NCBI RefSeq assembly: GCF_042434745.1
Contig: NZ_JBHLSS010000003.1
Strand: one strand, 5' to 3'
Length of the DNA: 64,000 nucleotides
Source: Azotobacter paspali
GTDB lineage: Bacteria > Pseudomonadota > Gammaproteobacteria > Pseudomonadales > Pseudomonadaceae
Shown here one piece after another: positions 24,703 through 32,139 of this stretch. A program made the translations under genes and the position numbers. The notes beneath the pieces are model-generated. The model had not been told where the DNA came from, did not search any database, and saw nothing but the letters and a program-made list of their open reading frames with translations. Each line of letters starts with the position of its first letter. Within the stretch, counting starts at the first letter, position 1.

Positions 24703-25005
24703 TTACAGCGCGTCGTGTAACTGCTCGAGAAAGGCCTGGATGGCCGCTTCGTTGCGCTTGAAGAAGCTCCACTGGCCGACCTTGCGCACGCTGACCAGCC
24801 CGGCGCGCTGCAGTGTCGCCAGGTGGGCCGAAACGGTGGACTGGGACAGCCCGGCGCGCTGGTCGATCTGCCCGGCGCAAACGCCGAGTTCCAGGGAGTG
24901 CTGCTGATCGGGGAAGTTGCGCTCGGGCTCCTTCAGCCAGTGCAGGATCTGCCGGCGCACGGGATGGGCAAGGGCCTTGTAGATCTCGTCGAAGTCGTCG
25001 GGCAT
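24703..25005 (-). CDS. ArsR-family transcriptional repressor
   Basis: A 100-residue winged-helix protein: DEIYKALAHPVRRQILHWLK at the N-terminus, then a recognition region SQSTVSAHLATLQRAGLVSV and wing KVGQWSFFKRNE. There is a Cys at VCAGQ and no CXC metal-binding motif, so it is likelier to sense organic electrophiles or redox state than arsenic. It heads the operon with xenB and is divergent from acpH; the perfect palindrome at 25054-25067 between them is the obvious operator. Confidence 0.88.
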   Translation of the reverse strand: MPDDFDEIYKALAHPVRRQILHWLKEPERNFPDQQHSLELGVCAGQIDQRAGLSQSTVSAHLATLQRAGLVSVRKVGQWSFFKRNEAAIQAFLEQLHDAL

Positions 25006-25053
25006 GGAACGGGCCTGTCGGGATAAATCGTGTTGGGGCGAAGCTTATATCTG

Positions 25054-25067
25054 TATATCGCGATATA
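25054..25067. promoter_or_regulatory. Operator palindrome TATATCGCGATATA
   Basis: A 14-bp perfect palindrome 49 bp before the ArsR-family gene and 59 bp before acpH, in the divergent promoter region. Size and symmetry fit an ArsR-type dimer site controlling the regulator and xenB, possibly also acpH. Confidence 0.6.
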
Positions 25068-25125
25068 TCAATGCTGGCGTTCGGCTGGCTTGGTCGCGCT
25101 CGGCGATCGGGACTAAAGTGTCGTC

Positions 25126-25707
25126 ATGAATTATCTCGCCCATCTCCATCTGGGCGGCCCGCGACCGGCCGACCTGCTCGGCAGCCTTTACGGCGATTTC
25201 GTCAAAGGACCCCTGCAGGGGCGCTGGCCGGCGGATATCGAGGCCGCTATCCGTCTGCACCGGCGCATCGATGCCTTCACCGACAGCCATCCTCTGGTGC
25301 TGCGGACCCGGTCGCGCTTTCCCAGGGCACGGCGCCGTTATACCGGCATCCTCCTCGATCTGTTCTTCGACCACTGCCTGGCCCGCTCCTGGGCGGATTA
25401 TGCACAGGAGCCGTTGCTGACCTTCAGCGCGCGGGTCTATGCGCTGCTCGCCGGCGAGGCGCGGTTGCCGGGCCGGCTGGCCGAGCTGGCGCCGCGCATG
25501 GCGCAGCAGGACTGGCTGGGCAGCTACCGCGACTTCGCTGTGCTGGGGCGGGTGGTGGCGGGGATGCAGCGGCGTCTGTCGCGTCCCGAGGGACTGGATG
25601 GCGCCCTAGACGAGTTGGAGCGGCTCTACGAGCCGCTGAGCGAGGATTTCCAGGCCTTCTATCCGCTACTGCAGGATTTCGCCCGCACGCGTGGGCGCGA
25701 ATCCTGA
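25126..25707 (+). CDS. acpH: Acyl-carrier-protein phosphodiesterase
   Basis: A 193-residue HD-fold hydrolase that removes the 4'-phosphopantetheine group from holo-ACP. Family motifs: MNYLAHLHLGGPRPADLLGS with the DLLGS/GDFVKG metal-site region, HRRIDAFTDSHPLV, and LLDLFFDHCLARSW. It starts at ATG 25126 with the standard N-terminus. It is transcribed away from the ArsR gene and converges with olsA (5-bp gap). Complete. Confidence 0.88.
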   Translation: MNYLAHLHLGGPRPADLLGSLYGDFVKGPLQGRWPADIEAAIRLHRRIDAFTDSHPLVLRTRSRFPRARRRYTGILLDLFFDHCLARSWADYAQEPLLTFSARVYALLAGEARLPGRLAELAPRMAQQDWLGSYRDFAVLGRVVAGMQRRLSRPEGLDGALDELERLYEPLSEDFQAFYPLLQDFARTRGRES

Positions 25708-25711
25708 GCTT

Positions 25712-26482
25712 TCAGGCGGCGACCGGCAGGGCGCTTTTGTCGCCGAACAGGCATCGGGCGATCGCCGTATGCGCCTGGCGGCCCAGTTCGGTGCGGCTGA
25801 GGCCCTGGCTTTCCAGCGGCGGCAGCAGATGGATTTCCACTTCGCTACGTTCGCTGCGCAGCAGACGCAGCAGATGCGAGAGCAGGTCGTCGTCGCCGAT
25901 GAAGGGGGCGACCGGATCGGTCGCCCCGTCGCGCAAATAGCGGATCGCCACCGGTTGTACCGGTACCTGCGACTCCACCGCGCTGGCCAGCAGACGGCTG
26001 TGGAAGCCGCGCAGGCTGCGCCCATCGGTGGTGGTGCCCTCGGGGAAGATCAGCAGATCGTGGCCGTTGTGCAGGTAGCGCAGCAACTGGTTGCGAACCA
26101 AGCCGCTGTCGCCTGCGCCGCGGCGGATGAACAGTGTACCGGCCTTGTGTGCCAGCCAGCCGGCCAGCGGCCAACTGCGCACCTCGGCCTTGGACAGGAA
26201 GGACAACGGGACGAGCCCGCCGAGCAGGGGGATATCGGTCCAGGAAACATGGTTGCTGACCCACAGCATGGGCCGATCCGGCAGCTTGCCGTGCAGGCTT
26301 AGGCGAAAGGGCAAGGCGGCAGCCAACTGGACGAGAAAGCGGCGGGTCAGTCGCTGGCGCAGGGCCGTCAGATCGTCGCGCCTGAAGCGCTCCAGCAGGC
26401 TGACCCCACCGGCCATGACCAGGCCGAAGGCGAGCACCACCAGCAGGCGGCAAAGGCGTATGTGGAAGTGGAGTTTCTTCAT
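25712..26482 (-). CDS. olsA: Lyso-ornithine lipid O-acyltransferase
   Basis: A 256-residue PlsC-type acyltransferase. N-terminal membrane helix (LLVVLAFGLVMAGGVSLL), the catalytic HX4D motif in WVSNHVSWTDIPLLG, LSKAEVRSWPLAGWLA, and the substrate-binding FPEGTTTDG block. In Pseudomonas the olsBA pair makes ornithine lipids: OlsB acylates ornithine and OlsA adds the second fatty acid. olsB lies directly upstream on the same strand (69-bp gap). I chose ATG 26482 (MKKLHFHIRL), with TTG 26494 as an alternative. A PHO-type site before olsB suggests induction by phosphate limitation. Confidence 0.9.
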   Translation of the reverse strand: MKKLHFHIRLCRLLVVLAFGLVMAGGVSLLERFRRDDLTALRQRLTRRFLVQLAAALPFRLSLHGKLPDRPMLWVSNHVSWTDIPLLGGLVPLSFLSKAEVRSWPLAGWLAHKAGTLFIRRGAGDSGLVRNQLLRYLHNGHDLLIFPEGTTTDGRSLRGFHSRLLASAVESQVPVQPVAIRYLRDGATDPVAPFIGDDDLLSHLLRLLRSERSEVEIHLLPPLESQGLSRTELGRQAHTAIARCLFGDKSALPVAA

Positions 26483-26551
26483 GGGTTCTCGCAAGGGCAG
26501 GGCTTCGACGGATAGGGCGCGGAAAAGATGCGCTCCAGCCGTCGGGAAGAG

Positions 26552-27310
26552 TCAGACGGCTGCCTTGAAATGGCGGGCATAGCGCGGGCACAGCTCGTCG
26601 CGTTTGAGCAGGATGAACACGTCGGCCACCTGGAAGTCCGGGTCCCAGCAAGGTTCGCCGCAGACCTTGGCGCCCAGGCGCATGTAGGCCTTGAGCAACG
26701 GCGGCAGCTCGGCGCTGACGTTGCCGAGCAGTTTCAGGCGCGGCAGCGGGGTCTTGGGCTCGGCGCGCAACTGCTCGGTGCACAGGTAGCGCTCGCGTAG
26801 GCGCTGCATGACTGCCTGAGCCTGGATGCCGCCGTCCTTCATGGGGATGCTGGCGCAGCCCATGAGATAGCGGTAGCCGCCCTCGTTGAGTACCTCGGCC
26901 AGTTCGCTCCAGAGTACGGCGATGGTGGCGCCGTTGCGATAGCCGGGAGCGACGCAGGTGCGGCCGATCTCCAGCAACGGCCCCTGCAGGCGGGCTAGGC
27001 CGTGCAGGCTGAATTCCTCTTCGCTGTAGAAGCGGCCGAGGCCGGCGGCGGCCTGGTGGTCGAGCAGCCGGGTGGTGGCGACCAACTCGCCGCTGGCGAG
27101 GTCGCGCACGCCGATGTGGCTGCAATGCGGGTCGTAGTCGTCCATGTCCAGTCCCAGTTCGGCACCTTTGAGCCTGGCGCCGAATTCCGTGCTGAACACA
27201 CGAAAGCGCAAGGCTTGGGCCTCGCGCAGCGCGTGCGTGCCGAGCAGGCGCTCGGCGCGTAGGTGGCGTTCTGGGGTCTTGCGTTCGGAGGTAATGGCAC
27301 TGTGGGTCAT
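26552..27310 (-). CDS. olsB: Ornithine-acyl[ACP] N-acyltransferase (GNAT family)
   Basis: A 252-residue acyltransferase of the OlsB/hemolysin-like GNAT group. Visible blocks are LRFRVFSTEFGARL, the VATTRLLDH strand, LLEIGRTCVAPGYRNGATIA (acyl-binding region), GYRYLMGCASIPM and the C-terminal YMRLGAKVCGEPCWDPDF. It transfers a 3-hydroxyacyl chain to the alpha-amine of ornithine, the first step of ornithine lipid synthesis. GGAG lies upstream of ATG 27310. It is the first gene of the olsBA unit; direct repeats with 11-bp period lie about 140-167 bp upstream. Confidence 0.92.
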   Translation of the reverse strand: MTHSAITSERKTPERHLRAERLLGTHALREAQALRFRVFSTEFGARLKGAELGLDMDDYDPHCSHIGVRDLASGELVATTRLLDHQAAAGLGRFYSEEEFSLHGLARLQGPLLEIGRTCVAPGYRNGATIAVLWSELAEVLNEGGYRYLMGCASIPMKDGGIQAQAVMQRLRERYLCTEQLRAEPKTPLPRLKLLGNVSAELPPLLKAYMRLGAKVCGEPCWDPDFQVADVFILLKRDELCPRYARHFKAAV

Positions 27311-27448
27311 AGGGGGGCTCCGTGAGCTGCCTGAAGCGCTTCGGCAGGAGTCGCGCGAGGCGGCGCGCTCCTGTCCGGCTGCTGACGTTGTGGGGTCGGA
27401 TCGACTTGGTCGGGTACGCTCAAACTAGGCGGGGGCGGTGTCACGTCC

Positions 27449-27477
27449 GTGACGTTTGAGTGATCCTTGCGTGACAG
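27449..27477 (-). promoter_or_regulatory. PHO-box-like direct repeats upstream of olsBA
   Basis: On the minus strand CTGTCAC (27477-27471), GGATCAC (27466-27460) and ACGTCAC (27455-27449) recur at exactly 11-bp intervals, matching the layout of PhoB sites (7-bp unit plus 4-bp spacer, consensus CTGTCAT). The first unit matches 6 of 7 bases. Phosphate control of olsBA in P. aeruginosa supports the call. Confidence 0.55.
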
Positions 27478-27479
27478 GC

Positions 27480-28006
27480 CATGGCGAAAATGGCGGCAGA
27501 AAAGCGCTCGATATGTGTCACCGAAAGGGTGCGAGTGGCGGAGTATTCCGGTGGGTCTTCGTATCCGGCGAGATATCCATGCGATGCGAATCCCATGCGT
27601 CGTTCGACAAAGGCACCCATCGATGCCTGCTTTTCGACGATCCGCTTAGGGAGAGGCGGACGTACGGAGCCCGCTTCCCGATCACCGTCACGGCCGGTCC
27701 CTGCTGCTCGGCCCGGGCGACGACCTGGCCTGCACGCCGCTATCGCTGGAGCTGTCGAAGGGCATCTCGCTGCAGGCGCTGACCTATATCTTTGCTTTGC
27801 ACCAAGCCCCGGACAGCATCTCCTCCCAGGGCACGTGGCTGCTGCACATCAGGGCCAAAGTGCTTTGCTCGAGGTGCGCGGCGTGCGGAGGGACATGAGA
27901 GTGCCGCAGCATGGATCGGCAAGGAGATGATCGAGGACTTCCCCGGCTGGATCGAGCATCTGGAGTACGGCATCGATCTTTCGGAACCGGGCAATTACCA
28001 AGCGCC
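27480..28006. other. No recognisable intact gene; possible decayed coding DNA
   Basis: About 530 bp between the olsB promoter and the MITE. A plus-strand stretch around 27690-27880 reads LLLGPGDDLACTPLSLELSK and looks protein-like, but has no start, no clear family and soon hits a stop. Probably a gene remnant. Confidence 0.3.
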
Positions 28007-28010
28007 GAAA

Positions 28011-28152
28011 GGGCACCTCTAAAAACGTAGGCGAGGCAATCAGCGCAAGGCAAAAACAGGCGAAAAAGCGGAGTTTACGCGCGCTGTAAATGAGCATTTT
28101 GAGCCTGTTTTTAACGCAGCGATGACCACGCAGGTAGTTTTTAGATGTGCCT
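28011..28152. mobile_element. 142-bp MITE with terminal inverted repeats and GAAA target duplication
   Basis: Ends are GGGCACCTCTAAAAAC (from 28011) and the near-complement GTTTTTAGATGTGCCT (to 28152). Sub-terminal arms CAAAAACAGGC and GCCTGTTTTT also pair. GAAA at 28007-28010 is repeated at 28153-28156, consistent with a 4-bp target-site duplication. No coding capacity. It would need a transposase in trans, probably from an IS with the same ends. Confidence 0.7.
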
Positions 28153-28243
28153 GAAATAGGCCGTTCCTTCACGTCCGGAGCATGTCCATTTCGTCATCCG
28201 GCCCATGCTAGGCTTCGCGCTCTGCCCGTCGCGAGGTCGATAC

Positions 28244-29362
28244 ATGTCCGCCATTGCTTTTTCCGTCCGCCTCCTGCTGGCCGGTCTGACGGCTGCCGTG
28301 CTCGTCGTCGGCCGGGCCGTCGCCGAGGACTGGCCGGGCGCCGACTGGACCCGCCGGCCCGTCGCCCCAGGGCCGGCGCTCGCGGCCTTCGAGGCCTATG
28401 CCTTCCCGCCGCGAGACGACGACGAGCGCAGCGGCGTGCGCAGCGACGCCGTGGTGGCGATCCGCGACGGCGTGCTGGTCTATGAGCGCTATGCCGCGCC
28501 GACCACTGCGGACACGCCGCATTTGGTCTGGTCGGTGAGCAAGAGCCTGCTGGCCTGCCTGCTTGGCGTCGCCTACGGAGAGGGACGCTTCGGGCTCGAC
28601 GATCCGGCGGCGCGCTACTATTCGCCGCTCGCCGCCCATCCTGCCCTGCATATGCGCCACTTGCTCAACTGGACCTCCGGCCTGGCCTGGGAAGAGGACT
28701 ACGAGTACTCGCCGCTGACCTCCTCGGTCATCGCTATGCTCTACACCCGCGGCCATGCCGATATGGGCCGTTTCGTCGCCCAGCACCAGGCGGGTGCCGC
28801 ACCCGGTACGCACTTCAGCTATTCCAGCGGCGACAGCCTCCTGCTCGCGGCGGCGCTGAAAGGTATGCTCCCGGCCGAGCAGTATGCGGACTACCCCTGG
28901 GCGGCGCTGTTCGAGCCGCTCGGTATCGGCTCGGCGGTTTGGGAGCGGGACGCGACCGGCACCTTCGTCAGCGCCTCCTATGCCTACCTGAACGCCCGCG
29001 ACCTGGCCCGGGTCGGCCTGCTGATGCTGCGCGATGGCCGCTGGGGCGAGCATCGCCTGTTGCCGGAGGACTGGGTCGCCTTCAACCGCTCGCCGGTACC
29101 CGGCTACCGGCCCCGTGCAAAGAGCCTGGTTCCGGGAGGACACTGGTGGCTGAACCTGCCGTTGGAGGGGGCGCCGTCGCCCTGGCCCGACGTGCCGGAG
29201 GACGCCTTCGCCGCCCTGGGCCACTGGGGCCAGGCGCTTTACGTGTTGCCGAAGGAGAAGCTGGTGATCGTTCGCTTCGCCGACGACCGCGATGCAAGCT
29301 ACCAGCACAACGACTTCCTGCGACTGGCCCGTGCGGCCTTCGTTGCCGGGGAGGCTCCCTGA
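28244..29362 (+). CDS. Exported serine hydrolase of the class C beta-lactamase family
   Basis: A 372-residue protein with a signal peptide (MSAIAFSVRLLLAGLTAAVL ... ending RAVAE). The penicillin-binding fold is marked by the SxxK nucleophile in LVWSVSKSLLACLLG, the second motif region FSYSSGDSLLLA (Tyr-Ser-Ser rather than YxN), and a C-terminal strand GHWGQALYVLPKEKLVIVRF. Such proteins are beta-lactamase-like esterases or peptidases; substrate unknown. ATG 28244 follows GAGGT and starts the signal peptide; an earlier in-frame start at 28205 would bury it. Its stop overlaps the next start (TGATG), so the two are translationally coupled. Confidence 0.85.
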   Translation: MSAIAFSVRLLLAGLTAAVLVVGRAVAEDWPGADWTRRPVAPGPALAAFEAYAFPPRDDDERSGVRSDAVVAIRDGVLVYERYAAPTTADTPHLVWSVSKSLLACLLGVAYGEGRFGLDDPAARYYSPLAAHPALHMRHLLNWTSGLAWEEDYEYSPLTSSVIAMLYTRGHADMGRFVAQHQAGAAPGTHFSYSSGDSLLLAAALKGMLPAEQYADYPWAALFEPLGIGSAVWERDATGTFVSASYAYLNARDLARVGLLMLRDGRWGEHRLLPEDWVAFNRSPVPGYRPRAKSLVPGGHWWLNLPLEGAPSPWPDVPEDAFAALGHWGQALYVLPKEKLVIVRFADDRDASYQHNDFLRLARAAFVAGEAP

Positions 29363-29688
29363 TGCGTCGTCGTCATGCCCTACTGCTGGGCTCGGCCGTG
29401 CTGCTGGTGGTTGCCGTGGTCTGGCCGAACCGTGCGCATCTGGCCGCCTTCCCCGACATCATCGGTGCCTATAGCGCCAAGGAATACTGTTCCTGCCGCT
29501 ACGTGAGCGGCAACCCGGCGGATTATTGCCAAGTCTATATCCGGCAATACATTCCGATCGACCTGCTGCACGATGAGCCGGCCAGTCGGACAGTGACCGC
29601 CCGCGGTCTGGGACGGACCCACAGCGCCGCCTGGCTCGGTCCGCGCGAGGGCTGCCGGTTGCTGGGGGAGACGTCGTCCGCGCCCTGA
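29362..29688 (+). CDS. Small exported Cys-containing hypothetical protein
   Basis: A 108-residue protein with an N-terminal hydrophobic segment (ALLLGSAVLLVVAVVWP) acting as signal anchor or signal peptide. The mature part has four Cys (EYCSCRY, DYCQVY, EGCRLL), suggesting two disulfides in the periplasm, and a conserved-looking IRQYIPIDLL stretch. I do not recognise the family. Its ATG overlaps the stop of the serine hydrolase, which implies a joint function, perhaps as a chaperone, inhibitor or membrane partner of the enzyme. That is inference. Confidence 0.65.
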   Translation: MRRRHALLLGSAVLLVVAVVWPNRAHLAAFPDIIGAYSAKEYCSCRYVSGNPADYCQVYIRQYIPIDLLHDEPASRTVTARGLGRTHSAAWLGPREGCRLLGETSSAP

Positions 29689-29774
29689 GCCCAGGCTTCG
29701 GAGCGCGTCGGCAAGCTTTCGGTTACGGCCCGGAGCGGTTATCGTCCTGCGCCGATCTTCAAGCGAGAGGTCGC

Positions 29775-29888
29775 ATGACTCAACCCTTTATCCATCTGGC
29801 GTCCATACGATTGCCGCCGGCCAAGGGGCGTTTTTCCCCGACGGGGACGGCGGTCGTTTCTGCTTCTCCTTCGGGTCAGGAACGGTGA
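29775..29888 (+). CDS. 37-residue ORF coupled to clsB
   Basis: ATG 29775 is preceded by GAGAGG, and the frame (MTQPFIHLASIRLPPAKGRF...) ends with TGA overlapping the clsB ATG (TGATG). It could be a leader peptide or the remnant of a longer upstream gene whose stop is kept. No family recognised. Confidence 0.4.
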   Translation: MTQPFIHLASIRLPPAKGRFSPTGTAVVSASPSGQER

Positions 29889-31048
29889 TGCAGAGCGGTG
29901 CAGTCTTTCCCTGGCGGGGCGGCAATCGCTTCAGCCTGCTGGTCGATGGCGATGCCTTCTTTCCGCGCATGCTGGAGGCTATTGCCGGGGCCAGATGGCG
30001 AGTCGATCTCGAACTGTATCTGGTCGAGGATGGCCGCTGCGCCGGCCTGCTGGTCGATACACTGGTCGCCGCGGCCCAGCGCGGCGTGCAGGTGCGCTGC
30101 CTGTTCGATGGCTTCGGGACGCTCGGTTTCGGCGCCGCCCTGCGCGCCCGCCTGAGCGGGGCGGGCGTCGCCCTGGTGTTGTTCAATCCTTTGCGCTGGC
30201 ATTTCGGCTTGCACAATCTGCATCGCGATCATCGCAAGATGCTGCTGGTGGACGATCGCCTGGGCTATGTCGGTGGTACGGGCGCCACCGACGAGTTCTG
30301 GGACCCGCAGGATACTAGCGGCCTGTGGCACGAGGTTATGGTGGAAATCGCCGGGCCGCTGCTGGCCGACTGGCGGACGCTGTTCGATCACCAGTGGATG
30401 CTCTGCCACGAGTGGGGCCACCGGCGCTCGCAACGGCCGCCGAAGCCCCCGCGTATCCCGCCGAGTCCTTTACGTCGCGAGGGTTCGGGCCGGCTCGCCT
30501 ATGCCGAGGCGCATCAGCACCGCGATGTCCTGCAATCGCTGATCCGCAGTCTGCACCGCGCGAACCGACGTATCTGGCTGGCCACTCCCTATTTCCTGCC
30601 GACCTGGAAGGTACGCCGCGCCCTGCTCAAGGCGGCCCGGCGTGGCGTGGAGGTGCGCCTGCTGCTGGCCGGACGCAATACCGACCATCCGCCGGTGCGC
30701 TATGCCGGCCAGCGCTATTATCGCCGCCTGCTGCAGGCCGGCGTACGCATCTTCGAATACCAGCCGCGCTTCCTGCACATGAAGATGGTGCTGGTCGACG
30801 ACTGGGCCAGCGTCGGCTCCTGCAATTTCGATCACTGGAACCTGCGCCTGAATCTGGAGGCCAATCTTGAAACGCGCGATCCGCGCTTCATCGCCGAGGC
30901 CGTCGAATGCTTCCTTGCCGACTTCCAGGTCAGCCATGAGGTCGACCGGCGACAGTGGCTGGCCCGTCCCTGGTATCGCCGGCTGCGTCAGCGGCTGTGG
31001 GGCTGGCTGGACCGGCTGGTGGTCGATCTGCTGGATCGCGGCGGTTGA
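29888..31048 (+). CDS. clsB: Cardiolipin synthase B (phospholipase D superfamily)
   Basis: A 386-residue protein with two HKD motifs: HRDHRKMLLVDDRLGYVGGT in the first half and FLHMKMVLVDDWASVGSCNF in the second. Both contain the His-Lys-Asp residues needed for phosphatidyl transfer. It lacks the N-terminal membrane helices of ClsA, fitting the ClsB group. A basic C-terminus (YRRLRQRLWGWLDRL) may bind the membrane. Start chosen at ATG 29888, coupled to the upstream small ORF; GTG 29885 is one codon earlier. It is followed by a PfpI-like gene after 118 bp. Confidence 0.9.
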   Translation: MQSGAVFPWRGGNRFSLLVDGDAFFPRMLEAIAGARWRVDLELYLVEDGRCAGLLVDTLVAAAQRGVQVRCLFDGFGTLGFGAALRARLSGAGVALVLFNPLRWHFGLHNLHRDHRKMLLVDDRLGYVGGTGATDEFWDPQDTSGLWHEVMVEIAGPLLADWRTLFDHQWMLCHEWGHRRSQRPPKPPRIPPSPLRREGSGRLAYAEAHQHRDVLQSLIRSLHRANRRIWLATPYFLPTWKVRRALLKAARRGVEVRLLLAGRNTDHPPVRYAGQRYYRRLLQAGVRIFEYQPRFLHMKMVLVDDWASVGSCNFDHWNLRLNLEANLETRDPRFIAEAVECFLADFQVSHEVDRRQWLARPWYRRLRQRLWGWLDRLVVDLLDRGG

Positions 31049-31166
31049 ATGGCCGGCGGCGGGTCGACGGCCGGGAGGCGGCAGGGTAGGGTGAGCCTCT
31101 CTGACGCACAGCCCTACTGGTCCGGAGAGGTCCGTGTGCTTTTCTCGTCCCGTTCAGGAGTTTCCC

Positions 31167-31754
31167 ATGTCCGCCAAGAAGATCCTCATGCTGGTCGGCG
31201 ATTATGCTGAAGACTACGAAACCATGGTGCCGTTCCAAACACTGCTGATGGTCGGCCATACGGTGCATGCCGTGTGCCCGGGCAAGCAGATCGGGCAGAG
31301 CGTGCGCACCGCCATCCACGATTTCGAGGGCGACCAGACCTACAGCGAAAAGCCCGGACACAACTTCGTCCTGAATTTCGATTTCGCCCAGGTGCGCGCC
31401 GAAGACTACGACGCGCTGCTGGTCCCGGGGGGCCGGGCGCCCGAATACTTGCGCCTCGACGAGCGCGTGCTGGAACTGGTGAGGAGCTTCGCCACGGCGA
31501 ACAAGCCGATCGCCGCTGTTTGCCACGGCGCCCAACTGCTGGCGGCGGCCGGCGTGCTCGCCGGACGTTCGTGCAGCGCCTACCCGGCCTGTGCCCCGGA
31601 GGTGCGACTGGCCGGTGGCGAATATGTGGATGTTCCGCTGGATCAGGCTCACGTCGACAGCAACCTGGTCACGGCGCCAGCTTGGCCGGCGCATCCTGCC
31701 TGGTTGGCAAGGTTCCTCGAACTGCTGGGTACCCGGATCGTTCATGAAGGTTAG
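31167..31754 (+). CDS. DJ-1/PfpI family protein
   Basis: A 195-residue protein of the DJ-1/PfpI superfamily. N-terminal KKILMLVGDYAEDYETMVPF with the conserved Glu, then DYDALLVPGGRAPEYLRLDE, and the nucleophile elbow IAAVCHGAQLLAAAGVLAGR with Cys followed by His. Members act as glyoxalase/deglycase-like or protease-like stress proteins; activity cannot be assigned. The start ATG 31167 has CAGGAG upstream; an earlier in-frame start at 31134 is less likely. Complete. Confidence 0.85.
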   Translation: MSAKKILMLVGDYAEDYETMVPFQTLLMVGHTVHAVCPGKQIGQSVRTAIHDFEGDQTYSEKPGHNFVLNFDFAQVRAEDYDALLVPGGRAPEYLRLDERVLELVRSFATANKPIAAVCHGAQLLAAAGVLAGRSCSAYPACAPEVRLAGGEYVDVPLDQAHVDSNLVTAPAWPAHPAWLARFLELLGTRIVHEG

Positions 31755-32139
31755 GGGGCCGCGATGTACCGGCCGGGCCTGTGCTTCGGCCCGGCGTCGA
31801 GGTGCGCTCGAATGCCTGTCGCGGGTAATTCAGGGTGGGTGTTGCATTTTTTTAATGCGCGATAGATCTTGCTCGGCGAGCAGGGGGCTGTTTGGGTGCA
31901 TGGGCTTCCCGGCTCCGCCACCTTCTGTGCGTGATATGGCGCTGAACGCTATGACGGGATCGCCTAGCGTGGTGGATATCGACCGAATGGCGGCGCGGAG
32001 AGGCGCCGGATGGGCACCGCTGCCGCTTCCGATCCGTCGCCGTTATCGCCAGCGTGTCTCCAAGCCATTGATAGAAATAGGAACTTGGCAACTGGCATGA
32101 GCTTTGCGAATTTCTTTTATGCACAGCCGAGGAGCATGC
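31755..32139. other. Promoter region of the ATP-grasp operon; no gene seen
   Basis: About 385 bp with no frame of recognisable content. It contains an A/T-rich patch (GCATTTTTTTAATGCGC, 31844-31861) that forms a small imperfect dyad and could be a terminator for the PfpI-like gene or part of a promoter. Confidence 0.35.
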
